Assembly: GCF_000169335.1 (NCBI RefSeq)
Contig: NZ_AAXW01000055.1
Span: 1-28,154 of the forward strand
Direction of reading: 5' to 3'
Source: Crocosphaera chwakensis CCY0110
Lineage (GTDB): Bacteria; Cyanobacteriota; Cyanobacteriia; Cyanobacteriales; Microcystaceae
Length of the DNA stretch: 28,154 bases
Notes under the pieces: generated by a model
Databases searched by the model: none
Seen by the model: the letters and a program-made list of their open reading frames with translations, nothing else
Told to the model about the DNA's origin: nothing
Position numbers and translations under genes: made by a program
Shown: piece by piece, positions 8,045 through 17,063 of the stretch
Position numbering within the stretch: position 1 is the stretch's first letter
How the letters are laid out: every line of letters begins with the position of its first letter

Positions 8045-8295
8045 ATGAAAAAAGTAACCTTAGAACAAGCTTCAGAAATATTGAGGATTTTTATTAAGTT
8101 ACTGTTGATTTAGGAGAAAAAAAGTTAATTAAAGGTGAAAAAAATAATAATATTCGTCTATTTAATTTAGATTTATTAAAATCAGTTCAAAATCACTTAA
8201 ATGGAAATAATTCAAAAAGAGAATTTAAAATTACCCTAGAAATTATCTTAAATACCTTCAAAGAATTGGGTTATTATGAAATTGTTAGGAATTAA
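8045..8295 (+). pseudogene. Frameshifted small gene, about 83 residues, unknown
   Basis: The ATG at 8045 opens MKKVTLEQASEILRIFIK and then hits a TAG. One frame change near 8097-8103 continues as VTVDLGEKKLIKGE and runs open to TAA at 8293-8295, ending YYEIVRN. The joined product would be about 83 residues. The coherent amino-acid composition on both sides suggests one gene with a one-base change, either natural decay or a sequencing error. The two palindromes just upstream would fit a toxin-antitoxin or regulator gene, but I recognise no domain. Confidence 0.45.
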
Positions 8296-8332
8296 TTAAA
8301 TATTTAGAAACAGCCTTATTTACTCCCTTAAA

Positions 8333-8449
8333 ATACAGCAGTTTTTGACTTAGTGAGGTACAACAGTTATCGCTTTGAGGCAGAAGGCAGGAGGCAGGAG
8401 GCAGAAGACAGATGTTAGATGTAGTTTAATAACTTGCAAAGTGCTGTAT
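8333..8449. repeat. MITE-like element with a heptamer tandem repeat core
   Basis: Terminal inverted arms ATACAGCA (8333-8340) and TGCTGTAT (8442-8449) continue inward with imperfect pairing. Inside is a run of four heptamers at 8379-8406, read GGCAGAA, GGCAGGA, GGCAGGA, GGCAGAA. Such heptamer runs are a known class of short tandem repeats in cyanobacteria. There is no coding capacity, so it could be a non-autonomous mobile element. Confidence 0.6.
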
Positions 8450-8590
8450 ATTCGGGGAAACCATTAAAAAGTAATGAGCGAAAGCGACATTGAGAAAAAG
8501 ACGCTCTCACTCAACAAATTTGGGAGGCTATACCCTTAAGTTGACACCAATGAATATTATTAAGCTCCTACTGACTCAAAAACTTCGTTA

Positions 8591-11167
8591 TTAAGTTGCT
8601 GCTAAAATCAATCGTTGACGATGAACTTTAACTAACTGTAATTCCATCCCCGATATCTTTTCTAACATCAACATAACCTGCTGTGGTTGTAACATAGTGC
8701 CATCATTGCGACAACTACCAATATAGTTTAACGTTACGGAATTATCCTGATAGGATTCTAAGGATAAATGAGACAAGCGATCGCGTAAATTAACGGTTTT
8801 CTTTTTCCCTGATTTAGTGGTTTTCTCCCAATTGATTTCTGAACTTTCTAAGACGTTTTCAATCCAATTTCGCCAAGTTTCTTGAGCAATAGTATCCTCA
8901 GTTTCTAGCGTAATTAAATACTCTGCTTCTTCTAATAAACGAGTCGCTGAAGTGGAATTAACCGATACTTCTTCTACGTTATAAATAGGAATTTCTGAGG
9001 GTAAATGTTGCTCTAAAGCTTGACAAAACTTGTTAATATCCATCATTTCAGTCAACTCAAAATCCACAATTTCTCCGTTGCTAGTAACACCCAAAGTTAA
9101 CGCATTAGCAATAGAAATTCTTGGTCCCGGATGATAGCCCCCCGTAAAAGAAATGGGTAAGGCAGCACGACGCACCACCCGATCAAATAACCTTACTAAA
9201 TCAAGGTGACTCACTAAGGCCATTTCCCCAATTTTGCCAAAATAGACCCGAAATCTTTGTAAGCGGTCTTGGTTAGCTTGAAATTGACCGCTAAACTCAG
9301 GAATAGCAGGGGGTTGTACCACAATATTATGACCAAAATCTAACCCGCACACCCCACAATGAGAACACCCTTCAAAAGCACAGTCGGGAACGGTGGCAGC
9401 TTCTAAAGCCCGTTGTAAGTCCTCTTGTAGCCATTTCTTCTCAATTCCAGTATTAATATGATCCCACGGTAAAGGAGCATTATATAAGTCTGTATCTCCT
9501 TCAAAAACGTTCCATTCCCCATCTTCAACCTGACGATATTTCCAACTTAACCCGGCCTCTTTAATAGCTTGTTCCCAGGCTTCATAAGCTTGTTGAGCAT
9601 TTTCCCACCAGGAGTCCATACCTGCCCCTAATTCCCAGGCACGACGAATGACAGGGGCTAAACGGCGATCGCCTCTTCCCACAAAATCTTCCATCCCTGA
9701 AATTCTGACATCGGTATAATTGGCTTTGACCCCTCGAACGGAACGAAACGCTTCTCGTAGTAATTCCTGCTTACGTTTAAACTCTGCTGTAGACACGGAA
9801 TGCCACTGAAACGGCGTATGAGGTTTCGGGGTAAAATTAGACACGGTAATGGTAAATTGTAGAGGCTTACGACCTTTAATGCGGCATTCTTGCCGTAACC
9901 AGCGCACTGTTTCCACAATACCCAGGACATCCATATCGGTTTCTCCGGGTAAACCAATCATAAAATACAGTTTAACCTTATCCCAACCCTGTTCAACGGC
10001 AGTTTTTACCCCTCTTAATAACTCCTCATTGGTTAACCCTTTATTGATCACATCTCGCATTCTTTGGGTTCCAGCTTCTGGGGCGAAGGTTAGCCCTGAC
10101 TTACGGTTTCCTCCAACAATGTTGGCGATATTTTCATCAAACCTATCTACCCGTTGACTGGGTAAAGAAAGGGTAATATTTTCATCTTTAAGACGGTTTT
10201 TGATCTCCGTTCCTACTGCTGGCAAGGCTAAATAGTCGGAACAACTTAAAGACAGTAAGGAAAATTCGTTATGGCCTGTTTCTCTGATGCCTCGTTCAAT
10301 GGTTTCGATAACATCATTCGGTTGTACATCCCTAGCCGGGCGGGTTAACATCCCTGGTTGACAAAAACGACACCCTCTGGTGCAACCTCGTCTTATTTCC
10401 ACCACTAAGCGATCGTGTATCGTTTCGATAAACGGTACTAAACCAATGGCATAGGCTGGCATAGGAGGGGAAACACGGCGTAAAATTTTTGGAGGAACAT
10501 CAGGTCGGTTAGGAACCACTTCGCCTGCTTCTGTCACGTCATAAAAGCGAGGGACATAAACCCCTGGAATTTGGGCTAAATCTAATAATAATGCTTCTTT
10601 ACTGAGCTTATTTTCTTTTCCTTGTTCAATAATTAAACCAATTTCTGGTAATAATTCCTCTCCATCTCCTAAGGCCATAAAATCGAAAAATTCGGCAAAG
10701 GGTTCAGGGTTAGAGGTGGCGGTTTGTCCCCCTGCAAAAATTAAAGGATAATTGCCTGAGTCTCTCTCTTTCGATGTTAAGGGAATTTGAGATAGAGCCA
10801 GCATTTCTAAAATATTAGTCGCTCCTAGCTCATAACTTAGGTTAAAGCCTAATATATCAAAGTCTATTAGGAAACGACGGGATTCTAAAGCAAATAGAGG
10901 AGTATTACTTTCTCGTAATTTCTGAGCTAAATCCGGTGCTGGTAAGTAAGTGCGATCGCACAGTTGACGGGGTTGACTATTAAGAATATTGTAGAGAATG
11001 ATATGGCCTAAATTAGAAGCTCCTAACTCATACACTTCTGGGTAAGTCAAAACCCAGTGTACAGTTGTTTCCTTCCAAGGTTTATGTTTTGATCCTAACT
11101 CGTTACCTAAATAACGGGCAGGTTTATTGATCTCTGGGGTAATAAGTTTTTCGATAGCGATAGTCAC
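8591..11167 (-). CDS. Radical SAM protein with B12-binding-like N-terminus and DUF2344 C-terminus (TIGR03960/TIGR03936 type)
   Basis: About 858 residues. The N-terminal third resembles the cobalamin-binding region of B12-type radical SAM enzymes. The iron-sulfur motif CTRGCRFC (spacing CxxxCxxC) is at about residues 262-269, and a further Cys-rich segment (CAFEGCSHCGVCGLDFG) joins it to the DUF2344 domain, which opens near 632 with RVYFGKIGEMALVSHLD. The reaction is unknown; the family is widespread in cyanobacteria and often lies near RNase E/G. I place the start at GTG 11167, because GGAGG at 11175-11179 stands seven bases before it. A TTG six bases upstream of that GTG would lie too close to this site. 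A diverged copy of the C-terminal coding sequence lies inverted at 16083-16253. Confidence 0.92.
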   Translation of the reverse strand: MTIAIEKLITPEINKPARYLGNELGSKHKPWKETTVHWVLTYPEVYELGASNLGHIILYNILNSQPRQLCDRTYLPAPDLAQKLRESNTPLFALESRRFLIDFDILGFNLSYELGATNILEMLALSQIPLTSKERDSGNYPLIFAGGQTATSNPEPFAEFFDFMALGDGEELLPEIGLIIEQGKENKLSKEALLLDLAQIPGVYVPRFYDVTEAGEVVPNRPDVPPKILRRVSPPMPAYAIGLVPFIETIHDRLVVEIRRGCTRGCRFCQPGMLTRPARDVQPNDVIETIERGIRETGHNEFSLLSLSCSDYLALPAVGTEIKNRLKDENITLSLPSQRVDRFDENIANIVGGNRKSGLTFAPEAGTQRMRDVINKGLTNEELLRGVKTAVEQGWDKVKLYFMIGLPGETDMDVLGIVETVRWLRQECRIKGRKPLQFTITVSNFTPKPHTPFQWHSVSTAEFKRKQELLREAFRSVRGVKANYTDVRISGMEDFVGRGDRRLAPVIRRAWELGAGMDSWWENAQQAYEAWEQAIKEAGLSWKYRQVEDGEWNVFEGDTDLYNAPLPWDHINTGIEKKWLQEDLQRALEAATVPDCAFEGCSHCGVCGLDFGHNIVVQPPAIPEFSGQFQANQDRLQRFRVYFGKIGEMALVSHLDLVRLFDRVVRRAALPISFTGGYHPGPRISIANALTLGVTSNGEIVDFELTEMMDINKFCQALEQHLPSEIPIYNVEEVSVNSTSATRLLEEAEYLITLETEDTIAQETWRNWIENVLESSEINWEKTTKSGKKKTVNLRDRLSHLSLESYQDNSVTLNYIGSCRNDGTMLQPQQVMLMLEKISGMELQLVKVHRQRLILAAT

Positions 11168-11265
11168 AAACAAACCTCCGGCACTTCCCGATTCTTCTGA
11201 TGTTTTTCTAATATACCGGAAGTGTGGAGGAGTAAGCTAATACTTGAAGTTATTCTCCAATGACT

Positions 11266-11619
11266 TCAAGCAGCTAAGGTAGCATTCAGAGATGCTTCAT
11301 AGGCTTGACGGCTTTCGTATATTTCTAAAGCCCTATCTAATTGGGTTAATTCAAAAATAATGCGGACTGATGGTGATAAGGAACAAACACTTAGCTTTTT
11401 ATTAAGACGCTGAGCAAGACGAAAGGCAGACACAATCGCCATGAGTCCCGCACTGTCAATAAATTCTACTTGGTGCATATTCACCAAATAATCTCTATTC
11501 GGGTTATTACTAACAAAAGTTGTTAATTTTTCTTGAAAATCATCGACATTAGCAGCAGTAATGTAACCCGTTGGTTCCAAAACCTCTACTCTTAAATTAA
11601 TCAATTGACTCCCCATCAT
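11266..11619 (-). CDS. STAS-domain anti-sigma factor antagonist
   Basis: 117 residues, a single STAS domain. The conserved loop reads FIDSAGLM, with the phosphorylatable serine at residue 56 after Asp55. By family knowledge such proteins switch partners with a serine kinase/anti-sigma factor, depending on phosphorylation of that serine. No kinase or phosphatase is adjacent. It starts at ATG 11619 or the next ATG, with GAGGG about ten bases upstream. It lies 99 bp upstream of the radical SAM gene on the same strand and could share its transcript. Confidence 0.9.
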   Translation of the reverse strand: MMGSQLINLRVEVLEPTGYITAANVDDFQEKLTTFVSNNPNRDYLVNMHQVEFIDSAGLMAIVSAFRLAQRLNKKLSVCSLSPSVRIIFELTQLDRALEIYESRQAYEASLNATLAA

Positions 11620-11669
11620 TGGTATTTACCCTCAATTTCAAAATTTAGTTTGCTTATGGTTATGACCAA

Positions 11670-11700
11670 ATTATAATCACTTTTTTATTAATTGATTCAA
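11670..11700 (-). promoter_or_regulatory. Possible promoter of the STAS gene
   Basis: On the minus strand a consensus TATAAT lies at 11670-11675, with TTGAAT at 11695-11700 as a possible -35 box at a 19-bp spacing. The -10 box is about 50 bp before the start codon. The spacing is longer than ideal. Confidence 0.4.
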
Positions 11701-12098
11701 TCTTAACCGTTTTGATCTGTTTTTTTTTAAGAAATCAACTTTAGGTTAATAAGTGATTAAATTTTGTGATTGAATCTTACTTTTTGTTTATTTTGGTTAA
11801 ATCTGGATTTTCCTCTATCCAAGGTTAGATTTTACCCAAACTTAACCAGAATTTGGCCTTTACGTCGTTGTACTTAATCAAGTAATGAGTCACAGTTTAG
11901 CATTGTATCAGTTTTTTTGTAAAAAAAAGTTAAGCAAGCTACAAAAGCTAGTCCCCTATTAATGGTTTACTAGAAATTACCACTGTTGTTAAAAAAGCCT
12001 AAACATTACAACTCGTTGACTCTAGTTGAAGTAGGATGCTTCTTCACATTTACCAACTTAGCTTAAAATCCCCTGTTGTCAAGAGCGGAGAAAAATTT
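11701..12098. other. AT-rich intergenic region, no gene seen
   Basis: This separates the divergent STAS and small plus-strand genes. It has several poly-T/poly-A runs, and GATTGAATC near 11768 is complementary to GATTCAATC near 11694. I see no RNA gene or credible ORF. Confidence 0.5.
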
Positions 12099-12284
12099 GT
12101 GAATAGCCCCCCTTTAATTCGCCAATTAGTAGAAAAAGCTTTATATCTTAAACGATTAACCCCAGAAATAGAGATGGCCATTAACCATGAGTTAACTCGT
12201 ACTGGTTATATTTCTGATGTGGACTATGAGGCTTTGGAATTACTTATGTCAGAAATGGATGAAGGACGAATTCGTTTTATTTAA
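12099..12284 (+). CDS. Small conserved cyanobacterial protein, unknown function
   Basis: From GTG at 12099 it is 61 residues (VNSPPLIRQLVEKAL, ending LLMSEMDEGRIRFI), helical and acidic at the C-terminus. I choose this start because GGAG stands eight bases before it; the frame is open upstream to ATG 12036 but has no ribosome site there. The type (small helical protein with a YxxxLELL.EM core) is common in cyanobacteria with no known role. Its stop lies 6 bp from the stop of the convergent MFS gene, leaving no room for a terminator. Confidence 0.7.
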   Translation: MNSPPLIRQLVEKALYLKRLTPEIEMAINHELTRTGYISDVDYEALELLMSEMDEGRIRFI

Positions 12285-12290
12285 ACCGTC

Positions 12291-13736
12291 TTATTCTTTC
12301 ATACCCATCAACCACGTTAAAATACCACCAGAGATCGCCATCACCCCTAAACTTAATAAAACTGGTTGCAAACCAAAGACGGTTTCGGCAATACCGGCTA
12401 AGGCTAAGGGTAAAGAAAGGGCAATATTGACTGCATTATTTTGTAAGCCAAATACTTTACCGCGCATATCCACAGGGGTTTCTGCTTGGATAGTGGTTTG
12501 CATAGGAACACCGACAAAGGCAGCGAATAGCCCTAAGAATGTTGTCATTAATAGGGTTAACCATAAACTGGTAGTGGATAGGGATAAACCAACCAAAGAA
12601 ACAGCCATTCCTATCGATCCCCATAATCCTAACTGATTATTTCGGAACTGTTGTCCCCAACCTCCTAAGATAGCAGCCCCGCAACCCATACCTAAGCCGC
12701 CGGTAGCTAATAAAAAGCCAAATTGTTCAGCTTTCATTCCTGGAATGGTTTCTGCCATACGTACCGCTAAGACGGATAAGGCTGCAAAAATACAAAATAA
12801 AATGACTAACTGAATCAACGCATTACGAACCCGATGATTACTCCCCAGATAACGAATACCATCCTTGATATCTTCTAAAACGTGGGGTTGTTCTTTTTCG
12901 TAATGTTCTCGTTTTTCTCCTGTTTTTAACAATAAAAGGAGTAACCCGGCGATTAAATATGAGAGTCCCACCACAAACGCTTTTCCTTCCTCCCAAGAAA
13001 AGCCAAGATTTTCAGCCAAATGAGAAGCAACTTCTAATAGAGGTTCGCCGATGGCAAAACCGACAATCGTCATTGCCATCATGGTAGTGGTAAATAGAGA
13101 ATTAGCGGATAATAAATGACGACGTTTGACCACTAGAGGGATAGTCGCTTGTTCAGCAGGAGCAAAAAATTGCGTAATTGTAGAATCAACCAAGGTTAAC
13201 ATTAATAACATTAAAAAACCCAAGGGTAACAAAAATGCCTCTTGGGTTTGATCTTGCCAACTCCGTAACCAGTGGGGTAACCAACTAAGATTTAAGGTTA
13301 AATTATCTCCTTGAAGTAACCAGAGTAACGGAGGAATAATAAAGACAAAGACAGCACGAATGAGGTTAGAAATAACTAATATCCCTTTTTTAGGCCAGCG
13401 ATCAACATATACCCCTGCTAAAGAACCAAAAAACACCGCAGGAATTGTAAAGGCAATCATAATCGCTGATACCCAACCACTAATGGGTTGATTTTCTCCT
13501 TGAAAATGGCCAGCGATAAAGGCAATCATCAACACTAAATAAACTTTATCTGCCAGTTGAGAAAATACTTGGCCTATCCACAAAATTAAAAATCGAGGAT
13601 TCTCCAGTACCGGAGCAAACCCTTGTCGAGGGGATCTTTTAGAGCTATTGGAATGTGCCATAGATTCGTCTGGATTGGCAATATCTAGCGTTTCATTAAT
13701 AGTAGTTGGAGTGGTTTCAGAATCAGAAACTGTCAT
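12291..13736 (-). CDS. MFS transporter (DHA3/EntS-like)
   Basis: 481 residues, about twelve hydrophobic membrane spans after a polar N-terminal tail of about 35 residues. Conserved MFS features are present: NPRFLILWIGQVFSQLADK at the first span, and the loop motif GVYVDRWPKKG between spans two and three. A long polar loop (KTGEKREHYEKEQPHVLEDIKDG) separates the halves. The family exports drugs or siderophores by proton exchange; the substrate here cannot be told. No regulator is adjacent. The ATG has no clear ribosome site. Confidence 0.88.
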   Translation of the reverse strand: MTVSDSETTPTTINETLDIANPDESMAHSNSSKRSPRQGFAPVLENPRFLILWIGQVFSQLADKVYLVLMIAFIAGHFQGENQPISGWVSAIMIAFTIPAVFFGSLAGVYVDRWPKKGILVISNLIRAVFVFIIPPLLWLLQGDNLTLNLSWLPHWLRSWQDQTQEAFLLPLGFLMLLMLTLVDSTITQFFAPAEQATIPLVVKRRHLLSANSLFTTTMMAMTIVGFAIGEPLLEVASHLAENLGFSWEEGKAFVVGLSYLIAGLLLLLLKTGEKREHYEKEQPHVLEDIKDGIRYLGSNHRVRNALIQLVILFCIFAALSVLAVRMAETIPGMKAEQFGFLLATGGLGMGCGAAILGGWGQQFRNNQLGLWGSIGMAVSLVGLSLSTTSLWLTLLMTTFLGLFAAFVGVPMQTTIQAETPVDMRGKVFGLQNNAVNIALSLPLALAGIAETVFGLQPVLLSLGVMAISGGILTWLMGMKE

Positions 13737-13789
13737 AATTTACTTTTAAATTTTTTTCACACGCAAAAAAATCAACTATCTTATAATTT

Positions 13790-13816
13790 TTCATACTCAA
13801 TAAGTATGAATTTTTT
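13790..13816. terminator. Short hairpin with T tract
   Basis: The arms TTCATACT (13790-13797) and AGTATGAA (13803-13810) have a five-base loop and TTTTTT behind on the plus strand. The flanking genes are on the minus strand, where the T tract is poorer, so its use is unclear. Confidence 0.35.
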
Positions 13817-13915
13817 AAATGCTTACCTTAAGCAACGGACAATAGTTGGCATTTTACACTGTACTTTATTAAAGGTAGCAACACTTTATTTATAGTGAGA
13901 TACCAGTTGCATTAT

Positions 13916-15298
13916 CTATGATAGTTTAGGAAGGGTTTGTTTCACAAAGCCCTGTAATATTTCGGTTCGTTTGGTTTGCTCAAACACTTGTTTTATTTTT
14001 GTTGAAAGTTTTTTGATATCTAGACTTTGATTGCTCTGAGAACTCACCTCTTGTTCTTGAAAATATTCAACTAAACTTAAACCAGCAACACGGGTTAGAT
14101 AGGCTGCACTAACGCCTTGGGTTGCTCCCCCTGCTACATAAGTAATGGCGTTACTTTTGAGTAAACTACTAATAGCATGGGTTGATAATTCTACTAATCC
14201 TAACTTCATCATTAATTTGCCGATGGCCGCTGATGCTGCTTGCCCTTGAGATAGGGTAAATTTCTGTTGATAAATACCGCTTAAGTCTACTACCATTTGA
14301 GCGTTAATGGCAGCAGTGGCTAATAAATCTAAGGATGAAACAGGGTTGGCAAAAGCTGCTGCTGCTGCTATCCATTGATATTTTTCCATTATAGGTAAAG
14401 CGCGATCGCATCTTACCTTATTTAAGATTTGCTTTCCTTGTTCTTTAATTTCTTGCGCTTCTCTCCATACTTTCCCCCAGATTAACTGTTCTCTTTCTTG
14501 ACTTAAAATAGAGTTCAATCTATTCTTTAAAGGAGCAACATTAGGCGGTTTAATTTCTGTCCATTCTTGATAGGATTGATCGTCTTTATATTGGCGAATT
14601 TTTAAAGGAGTTGGGTTTGAATTAACCGCTACTACATCATTGGACGGAATAATAGTTCTAACTCTTTGTTTAATTTGTTGTAGTATAACTTCTTGTTCTT
14701 CTGTATTAGATTGTTCAGGTTGATTCAATACAATCAAACACCGTTGATGGTTTTGATGAGATTGTTGTATTAGTTGCCACTGAGATTCAGTTAAATCTGT
14801 AGAAATCAAAAAAACAATTAAGTCTATTTTCTGATTTATTTTTTCAAGGTTTTCTTGTGCTAACCATTTAATTTCTTTAAAGTATGTTTCGTGATTTAAT
14901 AATGATTGTAAACCAATTTTTCCTGTCTTAGAATTACCAAATAATCCCAAACAAAGGAATTGATTATTTAGTTTTTCTGGTAACCTTTTTAACTCAGTTT
15001 CTAATTCTAATAAATTAGATTCAGGACTTTCTTTTTTAACTATCTTTAATATTTTTTCTCCATCAGATATCGCCTGATTAATTTCTTTTAAAGTTAAGGG
15101 TGAAATGGTTTGATAGACTGTTTTTTTAGGTTGTTTTTCTTGCCACCACCAAATTCCCGTACCGATAGCCATCAAACTCAAAACACCCCATTCTCCTATA
15201 GCTATCACTTCTTCGTGGAGACTTTCTCCTAACCACAGTAAGAAAGAAATGCCTAATCCTGCTACAAGAATCGGTTTTTTTACCTTAACTGTCATCAT
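13916..15298 (-). CDS. Membrane protein with degenerate GTPase-like domain and DUF697-like C-terminus
   Basis: 460 residues. Two close hydrophobic segments lie at about residues 9-25 and 36-51, then a domain laid out like a small GTPase (CLGLFGNSKTGKIGLQSLL near 117-134, LIVFLIST, LIVLNQPEQ). The P-loop lacks the final Ser/Thr after GK, and the NKxD position reads NQPE, so nucleotide binding is doubtful. The C-terminal third has an Ala-rich helical part (IAAAAAFANPVSSLDLLATAA) typical of DUF697/YcjF-like proteins. GAGGGG precedes the ATGATG start. Function is unknown. A 2TM protein gene lies upstream on the same strand. Confidence 0.75.
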   Translation of the reverse strand: MMTVKVKKPILVAGLGISFLLWLGESLHEEVIAIGEWGVLSLMAIGTGIWWWQEKQPKKTVYQTISPLTLKEINQAISDGEKILKIVKKESPESNLLELETELKRLPEKLNNQFLCLGLFGNSKTGKIGLQSLLNHETYFKEIKWLAQENLEKINQKIDLIVFLISTDLTESQWQLIQQSHQNHQRCLIVLNQPEQSNTEEQEVILQQIKQRVRTIIPSNDVVAVNSNPTPLKIRQYKDDQSYQEWTEIKPPNVAPLKNRLNSILSQEREQLIWGKVWREAQEIKEQGKQILNKVRCDRALPIMEKYQWIAAAAAFANPVSSLDLLATAAINAQMVVDLSGIYQQKFTLSQGQAASAAIGKLMMKLGLVELSTHAISSLLKSNAITYVAGGATQGVSAAYLTRVAGLSLVEYFQEQEVSSQSNQSLDIKKLSTKIKQVFEQTKRTEILQGFVKQTLPKLS

Positions 15299-15429
15299 TT
15301 CCCCTCAAAATTACCCTAATTTTCCTTAATTTGATTGTACTCTTTTCGGGTGCATTTTTCAATAAACTTGAAAATTCAACTATGTCTTAAATAACCCGTT
15401 ACTTCAAGACTCCATTTATCATGAAAATT

Positions 15430-15927
15430 TTACGATAACCAAGCAGTTCTAATGCGATTCCAAAGACTCGAAATTGAGGCTTTCATTTCTTTTTTTAAAT
15501 ACCATTGTTGAAAGGCTTTTTCATATTCATCTCCTTCGGTTTGAAAGGTTTTAAACGTATCTAATGCCAAGGGAAGTCCCAATAAAATCAAGATGTATAA
15601 TGACCACGATAAGGTTCCTACTGCCAAAAAATTAAGTAACATGACAAAGGAATTAATAATGGTATAGCGAATAAATTTCCGTTTTAATTGTCGTTGACGA
15701 TATTGATTAAATTCATCCTTTTTTTCTTGCTGTTGTTTTTGTAATAACCAGTCTTTTTCGGCCAGTTGCAAAACAGCAACATCAATATCTAATTCTGCTG
15801 CAATTTCCCAAAGTTGAGTCCGAGACAATTCTTCAACTTCGGTTTTGCGAGCAATGGCTAAGTGTAAAATTTCTTGAACTTCCTCTTTACGGTAGGATTG
15901 AGGAGGTTGTACGTCAGAAGCAGACAT
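15430..15927 (-). CDS. 2TM domain protein
   Basis: 165 residues. The N-terminal part (about 15-75) is helical and charged (YRKEEVQEILHLAIARK, then LWEIAAELDIDVAVLQLAEK). Two close membrane spans follow at about 88-127 with a short turn between them, as in the 2TM family. The C-terminal tail ends with RIRTAWLS. Both termini are probably cytosolic. Function is unknown. It lies 131 bp upstream of the degenerate GTPase gene, so joint transcription is possible. Confidence 0.7.
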   Translation of the reverse strand: MSASDVQPPQSYRKEEVQEILHLAIARKTEVEELSRTQLWEIAAELDIDVAVLQLAEKDWLLQKQQQEKKDEFNQYRQRQLKRKFIRYTIINSFVMLLNFLAVGTLSWSLYILILLGLPLALDTFKTFQTEGDEYEKAFQQWYLKKEMKASISSLWNRIRTAWLS

Positions 15928-16082
15928 ATATTTTAATTAACTGGGTGGTAACTGACGAAAGGGATTAGTTCGCTGCAATTTTAAGATCAAACAGGGATCT
16001 TAATCAAGCTGCCCTTACTATTATATTATGCCGAATTTTTTACGGTTTTTGATTCTATGGTAGTTCTGAGGATAATAAAATC

Positions 16083-16253
16083 TTACGCGATCGCTTATCT
16101 CATTTATCGTTAGACTCTTATCAGGATAATACTGTAACGTTACATTACTGTCGCAATGATGGCGCTATGTTACAACCACAGCAAATTATCTTGATGTTAG
16201 AAAAGATATCGGGGATGAAATTGCAGTTAGTTATAGTTCATCATAAAAAATAA
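16083..16253 (+). pseudogene. Relic of the radical SAM/DUF2344 gene tail, inverted relative to its parent
   Basis: The frame RDRLSHLSLDSYQDN, then RNDGAMLQPQQ and LMLEKISGMKLQLV, ending HHKK and a stop, matches the last part of the radical SAM gene at 8591-11167. By hand alignment the DNA is about 89% identical over about 150 bases (parent about 8620-8788), with one in-frame 9-bp deletion. Homology ends abruptly on both sides. The upstream start and catalytic parts are absent, so it is a non-functional fragment. Part of the changes are silent third-position ones, so it may come from a diverged second copy rather than a fresh duplication. Confidence 0.85.
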
Positions 16254-16386
16254 ATCATCACTAATTACCCACAATCTACAGATAATAAGTATCATTGTTA
16301 GGAAAGTTAAGTTAAAATCAAATTTTGAGTTATAGCAATCAGGAATGAGATGTGAGAGAATAAAAAAGAAGTAAATCTAGACTAAA

Positions 16387-16902
16387 ATGAAAGAATTAGA
16401 TACCTTTATCTCCTCCAATCCTGATCCAAGAGAGTTAAAACGAGCGATTGCCGTTAGGATGACATTAAGGGGACACCCACATCGGGAAATCATGAAGATT
16501 TTACGAGTTTCTTCAGGTTTTATTAGTAAATGGAAACAAGCATTTGTGATCAATGAAATTGAGGGAATAAAGCTTGGTTATCAAGGCTCATTCGCTTATC
16601 TAAATTCAGAAGAAAAAACACAAGTTATCTCTTGGCTAAAAGAGAAGAATACTTGGAATCTCAATGAACTAGAATATTACATAGCTGAACAATTCAATGT
16701 AACATTTTCTGCCAAGTCTAGTTACTACGATTTGTTTCATGAAGCGGGAATATCATGGAAAAAGTCTCAAAAAACGAACCCAAGGAAAGATCCAGAAGCA
16801 GTAGCTAGAAAAAAGCGGTGCGACCCCGCCAGGGATTGCAGGGGAACAAGCTCACCAAAAGGGAGTCAACAAACAACAAAAAGTGATGGAAGCTCAAGAT
16901 AA
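16387..16902 (+). pseudogene. Truncated IS630-like transposase (N-terminal HTH part only)
   Basis: The N-terminal 135 or so residues have the helix-turn-helix form of IS630-family transposases (RELKRAIAVRMTLRGHPHREI, then VSSGFISKWKQAF, and a second segment ending AGISWKKSQKTNP, DPEAVARKK). After about residue 140 the reading turns into a low-complexity tail. The DDE catalytic domain is absent there and in the next 160 bases. A GC-rich stretch at 16815-16844 marks the break. I could not find terminal inverted repeats or a target duplication. It sits next to the radical SAM relic, so this whole interval looks like a rearrangement scar. Confidence 0.75.
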
Positions 16903-17024
16903 GAAAGAGGCACACTTTTCCTCACTCTATCCTTAGAAGTAGCAAAAATGTCTATCTAACGAGGGATCAATTTCATCTTGATAAAATGTTAAGTTTTATA
17001 AAGAAGCAAAATAGAAATGTTTAT

Positions 17025-17040
17025 AAGCAAGTAATTGCTT
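17025..17040 (+). promoter_or_regulatory. Small hairpin in the leader of the carotenoid protein gene
   Basis: AAGCAA, loop GTAA, TTGCTT folds into a perfect 6-bp stem 24 bases before the start codon at 17064. It may affect translation or mRNA stability; this is inference. Confidence 0.35.
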
Positions 17041-17063
17041 CGTAGAATTAGGAATATTAATTT

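Noticed and set aside
9658..10157. Alternative frames on both strands inside the radical SAM gene
   Set aside because: The main frame is continuous and carries the family motifs.
11171..11173. TTG start for the radical SAM protein
   Set aside because: GGAGG is only one base away from it, while GTG at 11167 has proper seven-base spacing.
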